From Neobacillus nitrireducens (lineage in GTDB: Bacteria > Bacillota > Bacilli > Bacillales > Cytobacillaceae): 64,000 nt of DNA. Positions 17,297 through 27,230 of this stretch are shown in pieces; position 1 is the first letter of the stretch; each line of letters begins with the position of its first letter. The translations under genes and the position numbers were made by a program. The notes beneath the pieces are model-generated. The model saw only the letters and a list, made by a program, of their open reading frames with translations. It did no database searches and was not told the DNA's origin. The stretch is taken from assembly GCF_030915405.1 (NCBI RefSeq), contig NZ_CP133262.1, positions 2,790,001-2,854,000 on the forward strand, given 5' to 3'.

Positions 17297-18755
17297 GCTC
17301 GCGTCCCCCTTTAGCAACCTCAGGAATGGTTAGTCTAAAATTTGTCCCATGCATAGGTTTAGAATAAATCTCAACGATGTCATTTCTCTGATAGAATAGC
17401 TGCAGCCTTCTGATTACATTTTTTACACCAATACCATTGGAGTGACTTTTTAATTTTTCAGCTTCGTATCCATCCTCCTGGTCTGGACATTCAACATATT
17501 TGAGCAATCTCCTTTTAACAGGTTCATCCATTCCAGCGCCGTTATCAATAACTTCTACATAAATCCGATCATTTTGCCGATAGATATGAAGACTGATAAC
17601 TCCATTTTCTTCGTAGGATTCCACCCCGTGCATGAAGGCGTTTTCGATTAATGGCTGTAGAATTAAACTAGGAATCTCAATATCTAAACATTCATCCTCG
17701 ATGTCTGTGTCAAACGTAATCCGTTCTCCAAACCGAGTTTGTTGGATGTAAAAATACTCTTGGACAATTCTTACTTCCTCTCTAAGCGTCGAAGCTTTAT
17801 CAAAATCACTCAAGTTGTAACGCAGGATGGCAGCCACGGCTTCTATTAATCGTGAAGTTTGTTCCGCTTCTTCCAAATACGCCATTTTTGAAACCGTATT
17901 CAAAGTATTGAATAAAAAATGAGGATTAATTTGGTTTTGCAGGCTTCTTAACTCTAATTCCTTTAGAAGCTTATCTAATTCTGACTTTTGCTTAATTTCC
18001 ATGACCAGCTGTCGTAAATTGGATCGCATTTGATTGAAGGTTTCCGTTAACGGCTTTAATTCATCTTTTGTTGTTACTTTAATATCCTCTCCTGCCAAAT
18101 TCCCTTTTGAAATTTCCTTTGCAGCCTCTGACAACAGACTAATCGGTTTCGTAATCCCTCCTGAAATCCATAAAGCTAGCAATGTGCTGAGGAAAAAAGC
18201 CGCCGTAAAAAGAGAAATGGACAAGAGCTTGTAGTAATGGTTTTGCTTTTCCATTTGAGCATAAAAATTTTGATAATCCGTCAGTTTATTATTTAACAGC
18301 GCAAGGGTACTTTCTTGAAGGAAGGCAGCAATTTTCAAGACTCCATTGAAATGATTAGAATAGCTGTTAATATCATCCTTCTGGAAAGAGCCTACGGTTG
18401 CATCACATTCATCCAGAAAACTATCAATCATATTTTTATAATTTGTCAGGGTGATGTCATGGCTGTTCATTTCCTCACTCAGGCGCTTTTGGTCTTTAAT
18501 TAACTTGAGCTTTTCTTTTTTATAATCTTTTAGATAAGAAGTTTCCTTATCTAGGAGATAGCCACGGAGATTTTCTGTTATTAAATTAGTTCTCTTGGAA
18601 ATATCATTCAGCAGGAGAAACCGTTCAAAGCTTCGATCATATTCAATCACAAGCTTTTCACTGCTGTTATAAAAAAAGAACCCAACAGAGGTTAACAAAA
18701 CTACCAGGACGATGAAATAAAGGAGTAATTTTGATTTAATCCTAAATAGTATCAA
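17271..18755 (-). CDS. LytS/YesM-type sensor histidine kinase of the galactose sensor triad
   Basis: A 494-residue kinase with a membrane helix at about 9-28, a helical extracellular domain (about 30-172), a second helix (about 174-198) and HAMP. The kinase core is of the HisKA_4/LytS class (SLQNQINPHFLFNTLNTV) with an ATPase domain (LQPLIENAFMHG, DNGAGMD, SNGIGVKNVIRRL). The start is TTG, overlapping the TGA of the upstream sugar-binding gene, so translation is coupled. The helical sensor domain without Cache fold suits reading the state of a partner binding protein rather than binding sugar itself. Confidence 0.9.
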   Translation of the reverse strand: MILFRIKSKLLLYFIVLVVLLTSVGFFFYNSSEKLVIEYDRSFERFLLLNDISKRTNLITENLRGYLLDKETSYLKDYKKEKLKLIKDQKRLSEEMNSHDITLTNYKNMIDSFLDECDATVGSFQKDDINSYSNHFNGVLKIAAFLQESTLALLNNKLTDYQNFYAQMEKQNHYYKLLSISLFTAAFFLSTLLALWISGGITKPISLLSEAAKEISKGNLAGEDIKVTTKDELKPLTETFNQMRSNLRQLVMEIKQKSELDKLLKELELRSLQNQINPHFLFNTLNTVSKMAYLEEAEQTSRLIEAVAAILRYNLSDFDKASTLREEVRIVQEYFYIQQTRFGERITFDTDIEDECLDIEIPSLILQPLIENAFMHGVESYEENGVISLHIYRQNDRIYVEVIDNGAGMDEPVKRRLLKYVECPDQEDGYEAEKLKSHSNGIGVKNVIRRLQLFYQRNDIVEIYSKPMHGTNFRLTIPEVAKGGRELVKNSYSR

Positions 18756-19765
18756 TTACTCTCCTCCATTCTGTACCGGTTGCTAACGGGTAGATCTACG
18801 ATTCTCATAATTCGCGTGTTCGTATGGACGATAGGCTCGACCGTTTTCCCTTGAATGAGGTTAATCATCATTTTCACGGCCCGATATCCCATTTCATAGG
18901 GTTCTTGAACCACGGTTGCGTTGATAGTCCCATTCCGAATGTATGCCAGTGTTTCTGGTAGGGCATCGAATCCAACGATATAAATCTTACCCGGTTTAAC
19001 ATACTTATCCACCACTTGGGCAATCCCAATTCCGTCTAACGCACTTGTCCCGAAAAAGGCATTGACCTCTGGATGATCCTTGATTATTTGATAGGCTTTT
19101 TCTGCTGCACGTACCCTGCTAATTTCAGATTCGACGACATCGATAATATGGATGCCTTTTTCACCTTTCACCGCATCCTGAAATCCCTTGACACGCTGCT
19201 GTTGATGATTTGCATAAAAGCTCCCTGTAATAATCGCCACATTGGCTTGTCCCTTTGTATCTTGAATCAAGGCCTTTCCAGCCAGGAATCCGGAATAATA
19301 GTTATCCGTGCCAATATATGCCAGTCGTTTACTATTCGCCGCATCGGTATCGACAGTAATGACTGGAATCCCACCTTCTACCACCTTGTTAATTAAGGGT
19401 GTAAATTGTTCGTCACTCAGTCCCTGCGTTAGGATTCCATCGACTTTGGAGGCCGCTGACATTTCAATTGTTTTTAAATGATTATCGATATTCGCTTGCT
19501 TAGGTCCAACATATTCCAGCATGACACCATAATCTTTTGCAGCAGCTTGTGCTCCTTGCTCGACAAGTCTCCAATAATCATTATCGAGCTCCTCTGGAAC
19601 TAGAACGATATGATAGTTATACTTCTCAACCTGGCTTTTCTCTGTAGGCAAATCATGAGAAAGAACCTTATATCCATAAAATATCGCAAATGAGCAACTT
19701 ACAAGAAAAAATACCGCCCCAAAAAAATATGCCAGCACCGATAACTTGCTCATAATAGCGTTCAC
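18752..19765 (-). CDS. Membrane-anchored sugar-binding protein of a three-component sensor (XylFII-like)
   Basis: A 337-residue Peripla_BP_4 protein (lobes about 50-325) with an N-terminal membrane helix. Features include IVLVPEELDNDYWRLVEQGA, DGILTQGLSDEQFTPLINKV, VITVDTDAANSKRLAYIGTDN and YIVGFDALPETLAYI. LVSC in the helix looks like a lipobox, but the hydrophobic run continues past it, so an uncleaved anchor is also possible. It is co-translated with the kinase, unlike a transport binding protein. The arrangement matches XylFII-LytS-YesN of clostridia, where a binding protein presents sugar to the kinase. Location next to mglBAC suggests galactose as ligand. The start is GTG at 19765 or ATG at 19753. 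Confidence 0.85.
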   Translation of the reverse strand: MNAIMSKLSVLAYFFGAVFFLVSCSFAIFYGYKVLSHDLPTEKSQVEKYNYHIVLVPEELDNDYWRLVEQGAQAAAKDYGVMLEYVGPKQANIDNHLKTIEMSAASKVDGILTQGLSDEQFTPLINKVVEGGIPVITVDTDAANSKRLAYIGTDNYYSGFLAGKALIQDTKGQANVAIITGSFYANHQQQRVKGFQDAVKGEKGIHIIDVVESEISRVRAAEKAYQIIKDHPEVNAFFGTSALDGIGIAQVVDKYVKPGKIYIVGFDALPETLAYIRNGTINATVVQEPYEMGYRAVKMMINLIQGKTVEPIVHTNTRIMRIVDLPVSNRYRMEESN

Positions 19766-19827
19766 ATCCTACATCTATCTAGATAAAAACATTATACGGA
19801 ACATACCAAAATTCGACAATGGTATAT

Positions 19828-19880
19828 GGTGTCAGGCACCGCAAAAAGACAATCCTACCATTTCGTCCGTGTCAGGAGGA
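19828..19880. repeat. Dispersed palindromic repeat, degenerate copy 5
   Basis: An intact left arm GGTGTCAGGCACCG is followed by the alternative core AAAAGACAAT. The right arm is replaced by a shorter GTGTCAGGAGGACAC. It lies between the LacI-type gene's own terminator and the sensor triad. Confidence 0.7.
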
Positions 19881-19885
19881 CACTC

Positions 19886-19918
19886 AAAAAAAGAAACTCA
19901 CCAATGGATGGTGAGTTT
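19886..19918 (-). terminator. Intrinsic terminator after the galR-like gene
   Basis: A perfect 10-bp stem, AAACTCACCA with TGGTGAGTTT, has a six-base loop and a C followed by seven T residues on the minus strand. It begins 3 nt beyond the gene end and closes the galKTM-regulator operon. Confidence 0.9.
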
Positions 19919-19921
19919 GAT

Positions 19922-20914
<993 letters not shown>

Positions 20915-21973
20915 TCAATCCCCTAAAGTATTCGCGAAAAAGCGAAACACAGTTTTGGAATGGTATACTTCTTCTGGATTTAAAACGACAGATGGAAGCT
21001 CCGGATGATGGATTGCATCTGGAAACCCTTGCGTTTCCAGACAAACCCCTAAATGTTTTCTTGATCGGACACCCGCAATGGAATAAGGACCCTCTAGAGA
21101 ATTGCCTGTATAAAGGACCACACACGGCTGATCGGTTGTTACAAGAAGCGAGCGTCCGCTTTCTTCGTCGCTTAGGATCAACTTATTTTCTCCCTCTTGT
21201 GAAAGAACAATCGGGTGGTCGTAACCATTACCCACAAGCACATTTTGTGGATGTGATGAATTCAGCCCAGAATACAGCCTTCTGCCGTGATTAAAATCAA
21301 ACGGAGTATTTCTAGATTCCATCACCTTTCCAGTAGGGATTAGATCGTCTCTCAACTCTAAAAAACCTTTACTATCTAATTTAAGAATGTGTTCGGAAAT
21401 ATCTCTTTTTATATTACCACTTAGGTTAAAATACGAGTGATTCGTTAAGTTGACTAACGTTTTTTGATCCGTTTTAGCTTCAAAAGTGATATCGAGTTCA
21501 TTTTTATTATTTAGAATGTACGTAACAGTGGTGTCTAGATTACCCGGATAGCCTTCTTCTCCGTCTGGACTATGGTAAAAAAACTTCAATCCAACCGTAT
21601 GATCTTGCTCGATGATTTCAGTTTTCCAAATTACGGAATGAAAACCCTTCTTGCCACCGTGCAGATGATTGGGATAATTATTGTCTGCTAGATGATATCT
21701 TTTACCTTCCAACTCAAAACTCGCACCGCCAATTCTTCCGGCTACGCGCCCGCAAACTGCTCCGAAATACGGGGACCATTCTGTGTAATCTTCGAAGTTA
21801 TCAAATCCAAGGACAACATTCTCAAAGTTCCCCTGACGGTCAGGGACGATGATTTTCGTAATGACACAACCAAAATTCAGACAAGAGACCTCCATGCCAT
21901 AATCATTGACTAAGGTGTATTCTATAACGGACTCACCCTCGTAACTGCCAAATATTCTATCTAATATTTGCAT
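20915..21973 (-). CDS. galM: Aldose 1-epimerase (galactose mutarotase)
   Basis: A 352-residue mutarotase that converts beta- to alpha-D-galactose, the form used by galactokinase. Signature parts are visible: NNYPNHLHGGKKGFH (His103/His105), LTNHSYFNLSG with catalytic His179, and LETQGFPDA with the catalytic Glu. The frame is open to 22027, but ATG at 21973 has GGAGTGAT upstream and gives the family's normal N-terminus. It lies in the galK-galT-galM operon. Confidence 0.93.
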   Translation of the reverse strand: MQILDRIFGSYEGESVIEYTLVNDYGMEVSCLNFGCVITKIIVPDRQGNFENVVLGFDNFEDYTEWSPYFGAVCGRVAGRIGGASFELEGKRYHLADNNYPNHLHGGKKGFHSVIWKTEIIEQDHTVGLKFFYHSPDGEEGYPGNLDTTVTYILNNKNELDITFEAKTDQKTLVNLTNHSYFNLSGNIKRDISEHILKLDSKGFLELRDDLIPTGKVMESRNTPFDFNHGRRLYSGLNSSHPQNVLVGNGYDHPIVLSQEGENKLILSDEESGRSLLVTTDQPCVVLYTGNSLEGPYSIAGVRSRKHLGVCLETQGFPDAIHHPELPSVVLNPEEVYHSKTVFRFFANTLGD

Positions 21974-22056
21974 CGATATATCACTCCATATTTTTTTAAA
22001 AGTAGCAAACTCCAGTTTTTCCCACACACTAAAATACCCAAGTCCGATCCATTCTT

Positions 22057-23541
22057 TTATAAACTATTGATAAACCGTCTGAACCCGGCTGCCCCTGTTT
22101 CATCTCGCTTATAAACTCCTGCATCTTCTAAGACTCTTGAAAATTTCTTCCCTACTTCTTCTCTTACCAAGCCTTCCACATTCGCTTCAGTGGCAACCGT
22201 TTGATAGCGAGTTTTTAACGTTTTCGCCCAGTCTAAATGATAGTCTGCCACTTCCGCTAATTTCCCGAGGATGTACTTTTCCACAGCTACAAGTTCTTCC
22301 TTTAATCGTGCTGGTAAAACAGCCAGCCCCATCACTTCAATAAGACCAATATTTTCTTTTTTAATATGATGTACATCGGCGTGAGGATGGAAAATCCCAA
22401 GCGGATGCTCATCACTCGTGCGGTTGTTACGAAGAACCAAGTCTAATTCAAATACATCGCCATTTTTCCGTGCAATCGGTGTGACCGTATTATGCGGTGT
22501 CTCTCCGGTTCGAGCCAAAATTCCAACCGTTTCATCCGAATAGTCTCTCCAAAGGTCAAAAATATGTGAACCTGCTTCAACTAACGGGCTAATTTCAGCA
22601 GAACGGAGGCGAATGACAGACATCGGCCATTTAACCACTGAACAAGTGACATTTGGATAATCAGCCATACTAAATTTCCAGTCATCTGCTGCCTTTGCCA
22701 TCGCAAATTGATAATTTCCGCCTTGATAATGATCGTGAGTTAAAATCGAACCACCTACAATTGGCAGATCCGCATTCGAGCCGACAAAATAATGTGGAAA
22801 TTGTTCCACAAAACTTAACAGCCGTAAGAAAGACGTTGAACTTACCACCATATCCGTATGTTTTTCTGACAATACAATACAATGCTCATTGTAATAGACA
22901 TACGGAGAATACTGGAGGTACCATGGTTGATCTAGTAAATTGACCCGAATCATCCGGTGATTCGAGCGGGCCGGATGCCCAATTCTCCCGGCATAGCCTT
23001 CATTTTCTACACATAGCAAGCATTTCGGATAGTCCGTCTTCTGCAACGACCGCTCGAGGGCGATACTTCTAGGATCTTTTTCAGGTTTCGATAAATTAAT
23101 CGTAATGTCCAGTTCACCATACTCGGTGGCAGTTTTATACTCAATATTATTACGAATTCGCTTCATCTGAATGTAGTTGCTATTTTTACTTAACTCATAA
23201 AAATATTCGGTCGCTGCTTTTGGATCTTGTTTATATTTTTCATAAAATAGTTGATTTATAGTTGATGGCCGGGCAATCAAACAGTTCATAATTTTACTTG
23301 AAAAAATTTCCTTTTCATCAAACAATTCTTCAATAATCCCTTGCCGGCAGGCATAGTCTACGATCAAATCGAGTAAGTCAGGGATATCAAGGCTACTATC
23401 CAATACTCGGTCAGTTTCCTTAAATTCCGATAGTTGCAGGAACGACAGAATCTGGTTGCGGGCATAGATTTCATCTTCCCGCTCAATTAGTTGAGTGGCA
23501 ATCGCTTGATTCATTAATTGTTGTAGTAGTTGATAGATCAT
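22057..23541 (-). CDS. galT: UDP-glucose-hexose-1-phosphate uridylyltransferase, Firmicutes (GalT2) type
   Basis: A 494-residue enzyme of the long Gram-positive GalT class. It exchanges UMP between UDP-glucose and galactose 1-phosphate in the Leloir pathway. Motifs include YPKCLLCVENEGYAGRIGHP, LPIVGGSILTHDHYQGG (nucleophile region) and GIFHPHADVHHIKKENIGLIE. ATG at 23541, with AAAGGGGA at good spacing, is chosen over the longer open frame to 23631, which would overlap galK. It lies 34 nt after galK. Confidence 0.93.
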   Translation of the reverse strand: MIYQLLQQLMNQAIATQLIEREDEIYARNQILSFLQLSEFKETDRVLDSSLDIPDLLDLIVDYACRQGIIEELFDEKEIFSSKIMNCLIARPSTINQLFYEKYKQDPKAATEYFYELSKNSNYIQMKRIRNNIEYKTATEYGELDITINLSKPEKDPRSIALERSLQKTDYPKCLLCVENEGYAGRIGHPARSNHRMIRVNLLDQPWYLQYSPYVYYNEHCIVLSEKHTDMVVSSTSFLRLLSFVEQFPHYFVGSNADLPIVGGSILTHDHYQGGNYQFAMAKAADDWKFSMADYPNVTCSVVKWPMSVIRLRSAEISPLVEAGSHIFDLWRDYSDETVGILARTGETPHNTVTPIARKNGDVFELDLVLRNNRTSDEHPLGIFHPHADVHHIKKENIGLIEVMGLAVLPARLKEELVAVEKYILGKLAEVADYHLDWAKTLKTRYQTVATEANVEGLVREEVGKKFSRVLEDAGVYKRDETGAAGFRRFINSL

Positions 23542-23575
23542 ATTGGTCCCCTTTATGAAGAAGCAATGAATATCT

Positions 23576-24757
23576 TTAAATTGCTTCCTCCATTTGAATT
23601 TCCTTTGCTCCGTCACCAATACTCGCCACATAAAATTCTGCCTCGTAGCCTATTTTTTCTAGATAAGCCGCTCCAACATTCGCAATAAAGTTCTCAACCT
23701 CTTCATTTCTGACAATCGCAATCGCACAGCCGCCGAAACCTGCACCCGTCATTCGTGAACCTAGAACTCCCGGCTGTTTCCATGCTGCTTCTACTAAACT
23801 ATCCAGTTCAACTCCGGTCACTTCATAATCATCACGTAAGGAAATATGTGATTGATTAATTAATTGTCCAAATGCCTCTAAATTTCCGGCTTTAAGTTCT
23901 TCTAGAGCCTTAATGGTTCGCACATTTTCATAGACTGCATGCTTAGCACGTTTACGAACCGTTTCATTGGTAATTAGGTTTTGATTTTCATCAAACTCCG
24001 CTTCTGATAACTGACCAAGCGCCTCAATTGGCAGCTTTTGTTGAAGCTGCGTTAGTGCCTCTTCACATTCCCCTCTACGCTCATTGTATTTCGAATCAGC
24101 TAATTCTCTGCGCTTGTTTGTATTCATGATTAAGATCTTGTAATCTTCAAGATGAATTGGTGCGTACTCATATTTCAATGTTTGGCAATCCAGTAAAATT
24201 CCCGCATCCTTCATTCCCATACCAATCGCAAACTGATCCATAATGCCGCTGTTCACGCCAATAAATTCATTCTCTACCTTTTTGCCAAGCTTGATAAGAT
24301 CGAGGCGAGGAATTTCTAATCCAAATAAGCCGTTCACTAGCACTCCAGTCAAAAGCTCAATGGACGCTGACGAAGATAGACCAGCACCGTTAGGGATATT
24401 ACCATGAATTACACAATCAAATCCAGATGGAATTCCATATCCCGCTTCAATAATATAACGGACCATCCCTTTTGGATAATTAGCCCAATTATGTTCCAAC
24501 TGATAATCTAATTCGTTTAAGTTAAATTCGATGATTCCTTTTTCAGGAAAGTTAGTTGAGTACAGGCGAATCAGCTTATCTTCCCGCTTTCTTGCTACAG
24601 CATAGGTACCATATGTGATCGCACATGGAAACACATGACCGCCATTATAATCGGTATGTTCGCCAATTAAATTAATCCTTCCAGGGGCAAAGAAAGCTTG
24701 TCTTGGTAACACTTGAAACATATCTAAAAATACTTTATGAAGTGTAATAACGTCCAT
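23576..24757 (-). CDS. galK: Galactokinase
   Basis: A 393-residue GHMP kinase that phosphorylates alpha-D-galactose at C1. All three family motifs are present: the galactokinase signature around residues 24-40 (GRINLIGEHTDYNGG), the ATP motif GAGLSSSASIE near 125, and SRMTGAGFGGCAIAIV near the C-terminus. Catalytic Asp is in NSGIMDQFAIG. GGAGGAA lies eight bases before the ATG. It is the first gene of the gal operon, downstream of a terminator and an operator-like inverted repeat, so it has its own promoter. Confidence 0.96.
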   Translation of the reverse strand: MDVITLHKVFLDMFQVLPRQAFFAPGRINLIGEHTDYNGGHVFPCAITYGTYAVARKREDKLIRLYSTNFPEKGIIEFNLNELDYQLEHNWANYPKGMVRYIIEAGYGIPSGFDCVIHGNIPNGAGLSSSASIELLTGVLVNGLFGLEIPRLDLIKLGKKVENEFIGVNSGIMDQFAIGMGMKDAGILLDCQTLKYEYAPIHLEDYKILIMNTNKRRELADSKYNERRGECEEALTQLQQKLPIEALGQLSEAEFDENQNLITNETVRKRAKHAVYENVRTIKALEELKAGNLEAFGQLINQSHISLRDDYEVTGVELDSLVEAAWKQPGVLGSRMTGAGFGGCAIAIVRNEEVENFIANVGAAYLEKIGYEAEFYVASIGDGAKEIQMEEAI

Positions 24758-24815
24758 TTTGAGTTCCTCCAGCGTAATGTGTCTTGTTAAGTAATTTTAA
24801 CTTCATTTTACTCTC

Positions 24816-24846
24816 TTTAGTAAAATACTTCAATTATTTTACTAAA
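24816..24846. promoter_or_regulatory. Operator-like inverted repeat upstream of galK
   Basis: TTTAGTAAAATA (24816-24827) and TATTTTACTAAA (24835-24846) are perfect 12-base arms separated by seven bases, 60-90 bp before galK. The half-site TTTAGTAAA is like those of LacI/GalR-family repressors of low-GC bacteria. Binding by the galR-like protein is inferred. Confidence 0.6.
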
Positions 24847-24858
24847 AATTTAACTAAA

Positions 24859-24885
24859 AAAGGACGGATACATTTCCCCCGTCCT
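24859..24885. terminator. Terminator between the alpha-galactosidase gene and galK
   Basis: AGGACGG pairs with CCGTCCT across an 11-base loop, with six T residues after it on the minus strand. It begins 12 nt after the alpha-galactosidase stop. Confidence 0.85.
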
Positions 24886-24897
24886 GCTTTATTCAAA

Positions 24898-27135
24898 TCA
24901 ATTAGCCTCTATACTTTTTAAATAAAAGACATATGACTGGAAGTCGCCGCCACGCTCGGCACTTCCGCCATTACAACCATTAAATTCTGTCGGAAGCGGC
25001 AAGCCCACGTTCATTAGTTCATCACCATAAAACGTTCGCTCGCTCCCAGAGACTTTATACATTTTCGATTCATCTAATCCACTTAGACGAAGCGTCTGAT
25101 GTTTTCTTGGATTCGGCGTTGCGAGTACCTTATACCAGCCAATCAATGCTTCCGATTGATCTTGGCTAACCACCATCCATGCCGTTTCATTATTCGAAAA
25201 CGGACTTAAGCAGCGATAAAATTGACCATCACGCATTAATCCACGATGCTGTTTATAAAAAGCCACCTGCTCTTTAATTTCTGCACGCTCTTCTGCAGTT
25301 AAGGTCAGTGGATCCAGTTCATAGCCAAATGTTCCAAAATATGCAGTGTTTGCCCTCGTTTGTAAGGGTGCCTGCCGTAATGTTTGGTGGTTTGGAACAG
25401 CCGAGACATGCGAACCCATACTATAAAGCGGATAGGCGAAGGATGTACCATATTGGATTTTAAGTCTTTCTATCGCATCCGTATCATCGCTCGTCCACGC
25501 CTGTGGTGCGTAATACAACATACCAGGATCAAACCGTCCGCCTCCGCCTGCACAGGATTCAAACAACACATGCGGAAATTCAGTAGTTAACCGGTCATAG
25601 AGACGATAAACCCCTAAGATATAGCGGTGAAAAAACTCCCCCTGCTGATCAACAGCAAGTTTTTGTGAAAACGCTTCGGTAATATTTCGATTCATATCCC
25701 ATTTAATATAGGAAAGGTTTGCTTGTTTAATAATGGCGGACATCTTCTCATACAGATAATCTACTATTTCCTGTCGTGAAAAATCTAAGACTAATTGATT
25801 GCGCCCCAAAGTATAGTGCTGTCCAGGCAGACCTACTGCCCAATCTGGATGCTCGGTGAATAATTCACTATTCGGGCTGATCATCTCCGGCTCAAACCAA
25901 AGCCCGAATTTCATACCCGTTTTTGCTATTTTTCCAGATAAACTTTCTAATCCATTAGGAAGCTTATTTAAGTCGACATGCCAATCCCCAAGTGAGGACG
26001 TATCATCGTTCCGCTTTCCAAACCAGCCATCATCTAGGACAAGCAGTTCGATGCCTAATTCACTCGCAGATTTTGCAATCTTCACAAGTTTTTCTTCATC
26101 GAAATCAAAGTAGGTTGCTTCCCAGTTATTAATCAAAATCGGGCGCACACCCTTCCTCCATTGAGCTTGAATGAGATGCTCGCGGTAAAGAGAATGAAAA
26201 GCCTGACTCATCCCGTTTAACCCTTGATTGGAATACACCATTACTACTTCCGGGGTTTGAAAGGATGCTTGCGGTTGTAAATTCCACTTAAAGCCGAACG
26301 GATGAATCCCAACAGTTAGCCGAGCCATGTCATAGTGATCCACTTCTATCTGCATGAGGAAATTACTGCTATAGATAAAATTAAAACCATATACTTCGCC
26401 TGTATGCTCCGTCGTGTCGGGCCGTTTTAGGGCCAAGAACGGATTATGGTGATGAGAGCTGGCTCCGCGCAGACTGGAAATAGACTGGATGCCTGTTTCA
26501 AGATTTCTCTCCTTGACATGGCGCTCCCGTGACCATGTACCTGCTAAATGAGTAAATACAAAATCCTTATCCGGAAGGTCGAGCGATGCTCCCATTAATC
26601 GATCAATTATTAATCCCTCTGTACCCTTATTGATAAGAGCAGCACTTCTTGTTATGACGGGTTTATCACGGAAAATTGTATAATTTAACTGCAATTCAGC
26701 TTGCAGGAACTCGTCTTTTAAGAGGATTTGAAGTGTACTTGCATCATGATTGTCTTCTGTATAAGTTGCTGGGAGACCTTCAAGACGGGGTTTCCCTTCT
26801 AGAATCTGATAGGATTCATATGTAAAGCTTGGAATATGATTTGCTGTGGCCTTACTAACACTGATTGCTGGTTCGCGAAAATCTGAATTTCCGTAGGCAG
26901 GGAATTCCTGACGCAACGTCTCTAATCCAAATGCTGGGTCGTCCGCATATACATGCGTAGTTGCTCCTGTTGGGACATCATACGTTTGCAAATGGGAAAA
27001 ATCGTCTCTGTGGCGTAATGCCTTTCCGTAATAAAGATGGCCGAGTTGCCCATTTTTCATAACGTGAAAAATATAACTTACTTGGCCATTTGTTAAATGA
27101 AACTGCCTGTCCTCTTGATTCACATGAATAAGCAT
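24898..27135 (-). CDS. Alpha-galactosidase, glycoside hydrolase family 36
   Basis: A 745-residue cytoplasmic enzyme (no signal peptide) with an N-terminal beta-sandwich (about 1-320) and a catalytic barrel. Retaining catalysis is supported by the nucleophile Asp in YIKWDMNRNITE and the acid/base region WTSDDTDAIERL. FGLWFEPEMISPNSEL and CAGGGGRFDPGM are typical of GH36. It releases galactose from raffinose, stachyose or melibiose-type substrates. ATG at 27135 has AAGGGG upstream and matches the family N-terminus; the ATG at 27153 is weaker. It follows lacZ after a strong hairpin. Confidence 0.93.
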   Translation of the reverse strand: MLIHVNQEDRQFHLTNGQVSYIFHVMKNGQLGHLYYGKALRHRDDFSHLQTYDVPTGATTHVYADDPAFGLETLRQEFPAYGNSDFREPAISVSKATANHIPSFTYESYQILEGKPRLEGLPATYTEDNHDASTLQILLKDEFLQAELQLNYTIFRDKPVITRSAALINKGTEGLIIDRLMGASLDLPDKDFVFTHLAGTWSRERHVKERNLETGIQSISSLRGASSHHHNPFLALKRPDTTEHTGEVYGFNFIYSSNFLMQIEVDHYDMARLTVGIHPFGFKWNLQPQASFQTPEVVMVYSNQGLNGMSQAFHSLYREHLIQAQWRKGVRPILINNWEATYFDFDEEKLVKIAKSASELGIELLVLDDGWFGKRNDDTSSLGDWHVDLNKLPNGLESLSGKIAKTGMKFGLWFEPEMISPNSELFTEHPDWAVGLPGQHYTLGRNQLVLDFSRQEIVDYLYEKMSAIIKQANLSYIKWDMNRNITEAFSQKLAVDQQGEFFHRYILGVYRLYDRLTTEFPHVLFESCAGGGGRFDPGMLYYAPQAWTSDDTDAIERLKIQYGTSFAYPLYSMGSHVSAVPNHQTLRQAPLQTRANTAYFGTFGYELDPLTLTAEERAEIKEQVAFYKQHRGLMRDGQFYRCLSPFSNNETAWMVVSQDQSEALIGWYKVLATPNPRKHQTLRLSGLDESKMYKVSGSERTFYGDELMNVGLPLPTEFNGCNGGSAERGGDFQSYVFYLKSIEAN

Positions 27136-27174
27136 CGCTTTCCCCTTCACCATTTTGACTTCTTTTCTAATATT

Positions 27175-27210
27175 AAGGGAAAGAGCCTGTAATCCCAGGC
27201 TCTTTCCCTT
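27175..27210 (-). terminator. Strong hairpin after lacZ (terminator-like, no T run)
   Basis: A perfect 15-bp stem, AAGGGAAAGAGCCTG with CAGGCTCTTTCCCTT, has a six-base loop and begins 20 nt after the lacZ stop. The following sequence AATATTAG is not U-rich, so it may protect lacZ mRNA or allow partial read-through into the alpha-galactosidase gene. Confidence 0.7.
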
Positions 27211-27230
27211 GTAAGTGCTAAATATATTGA

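Noticed and set aside
23542-23631. Upstream extension of galT overlapping galK
   Set aside because: No ribosome site, and the sequence is not part of the GalT family; the ATG at 23541 has a good site.
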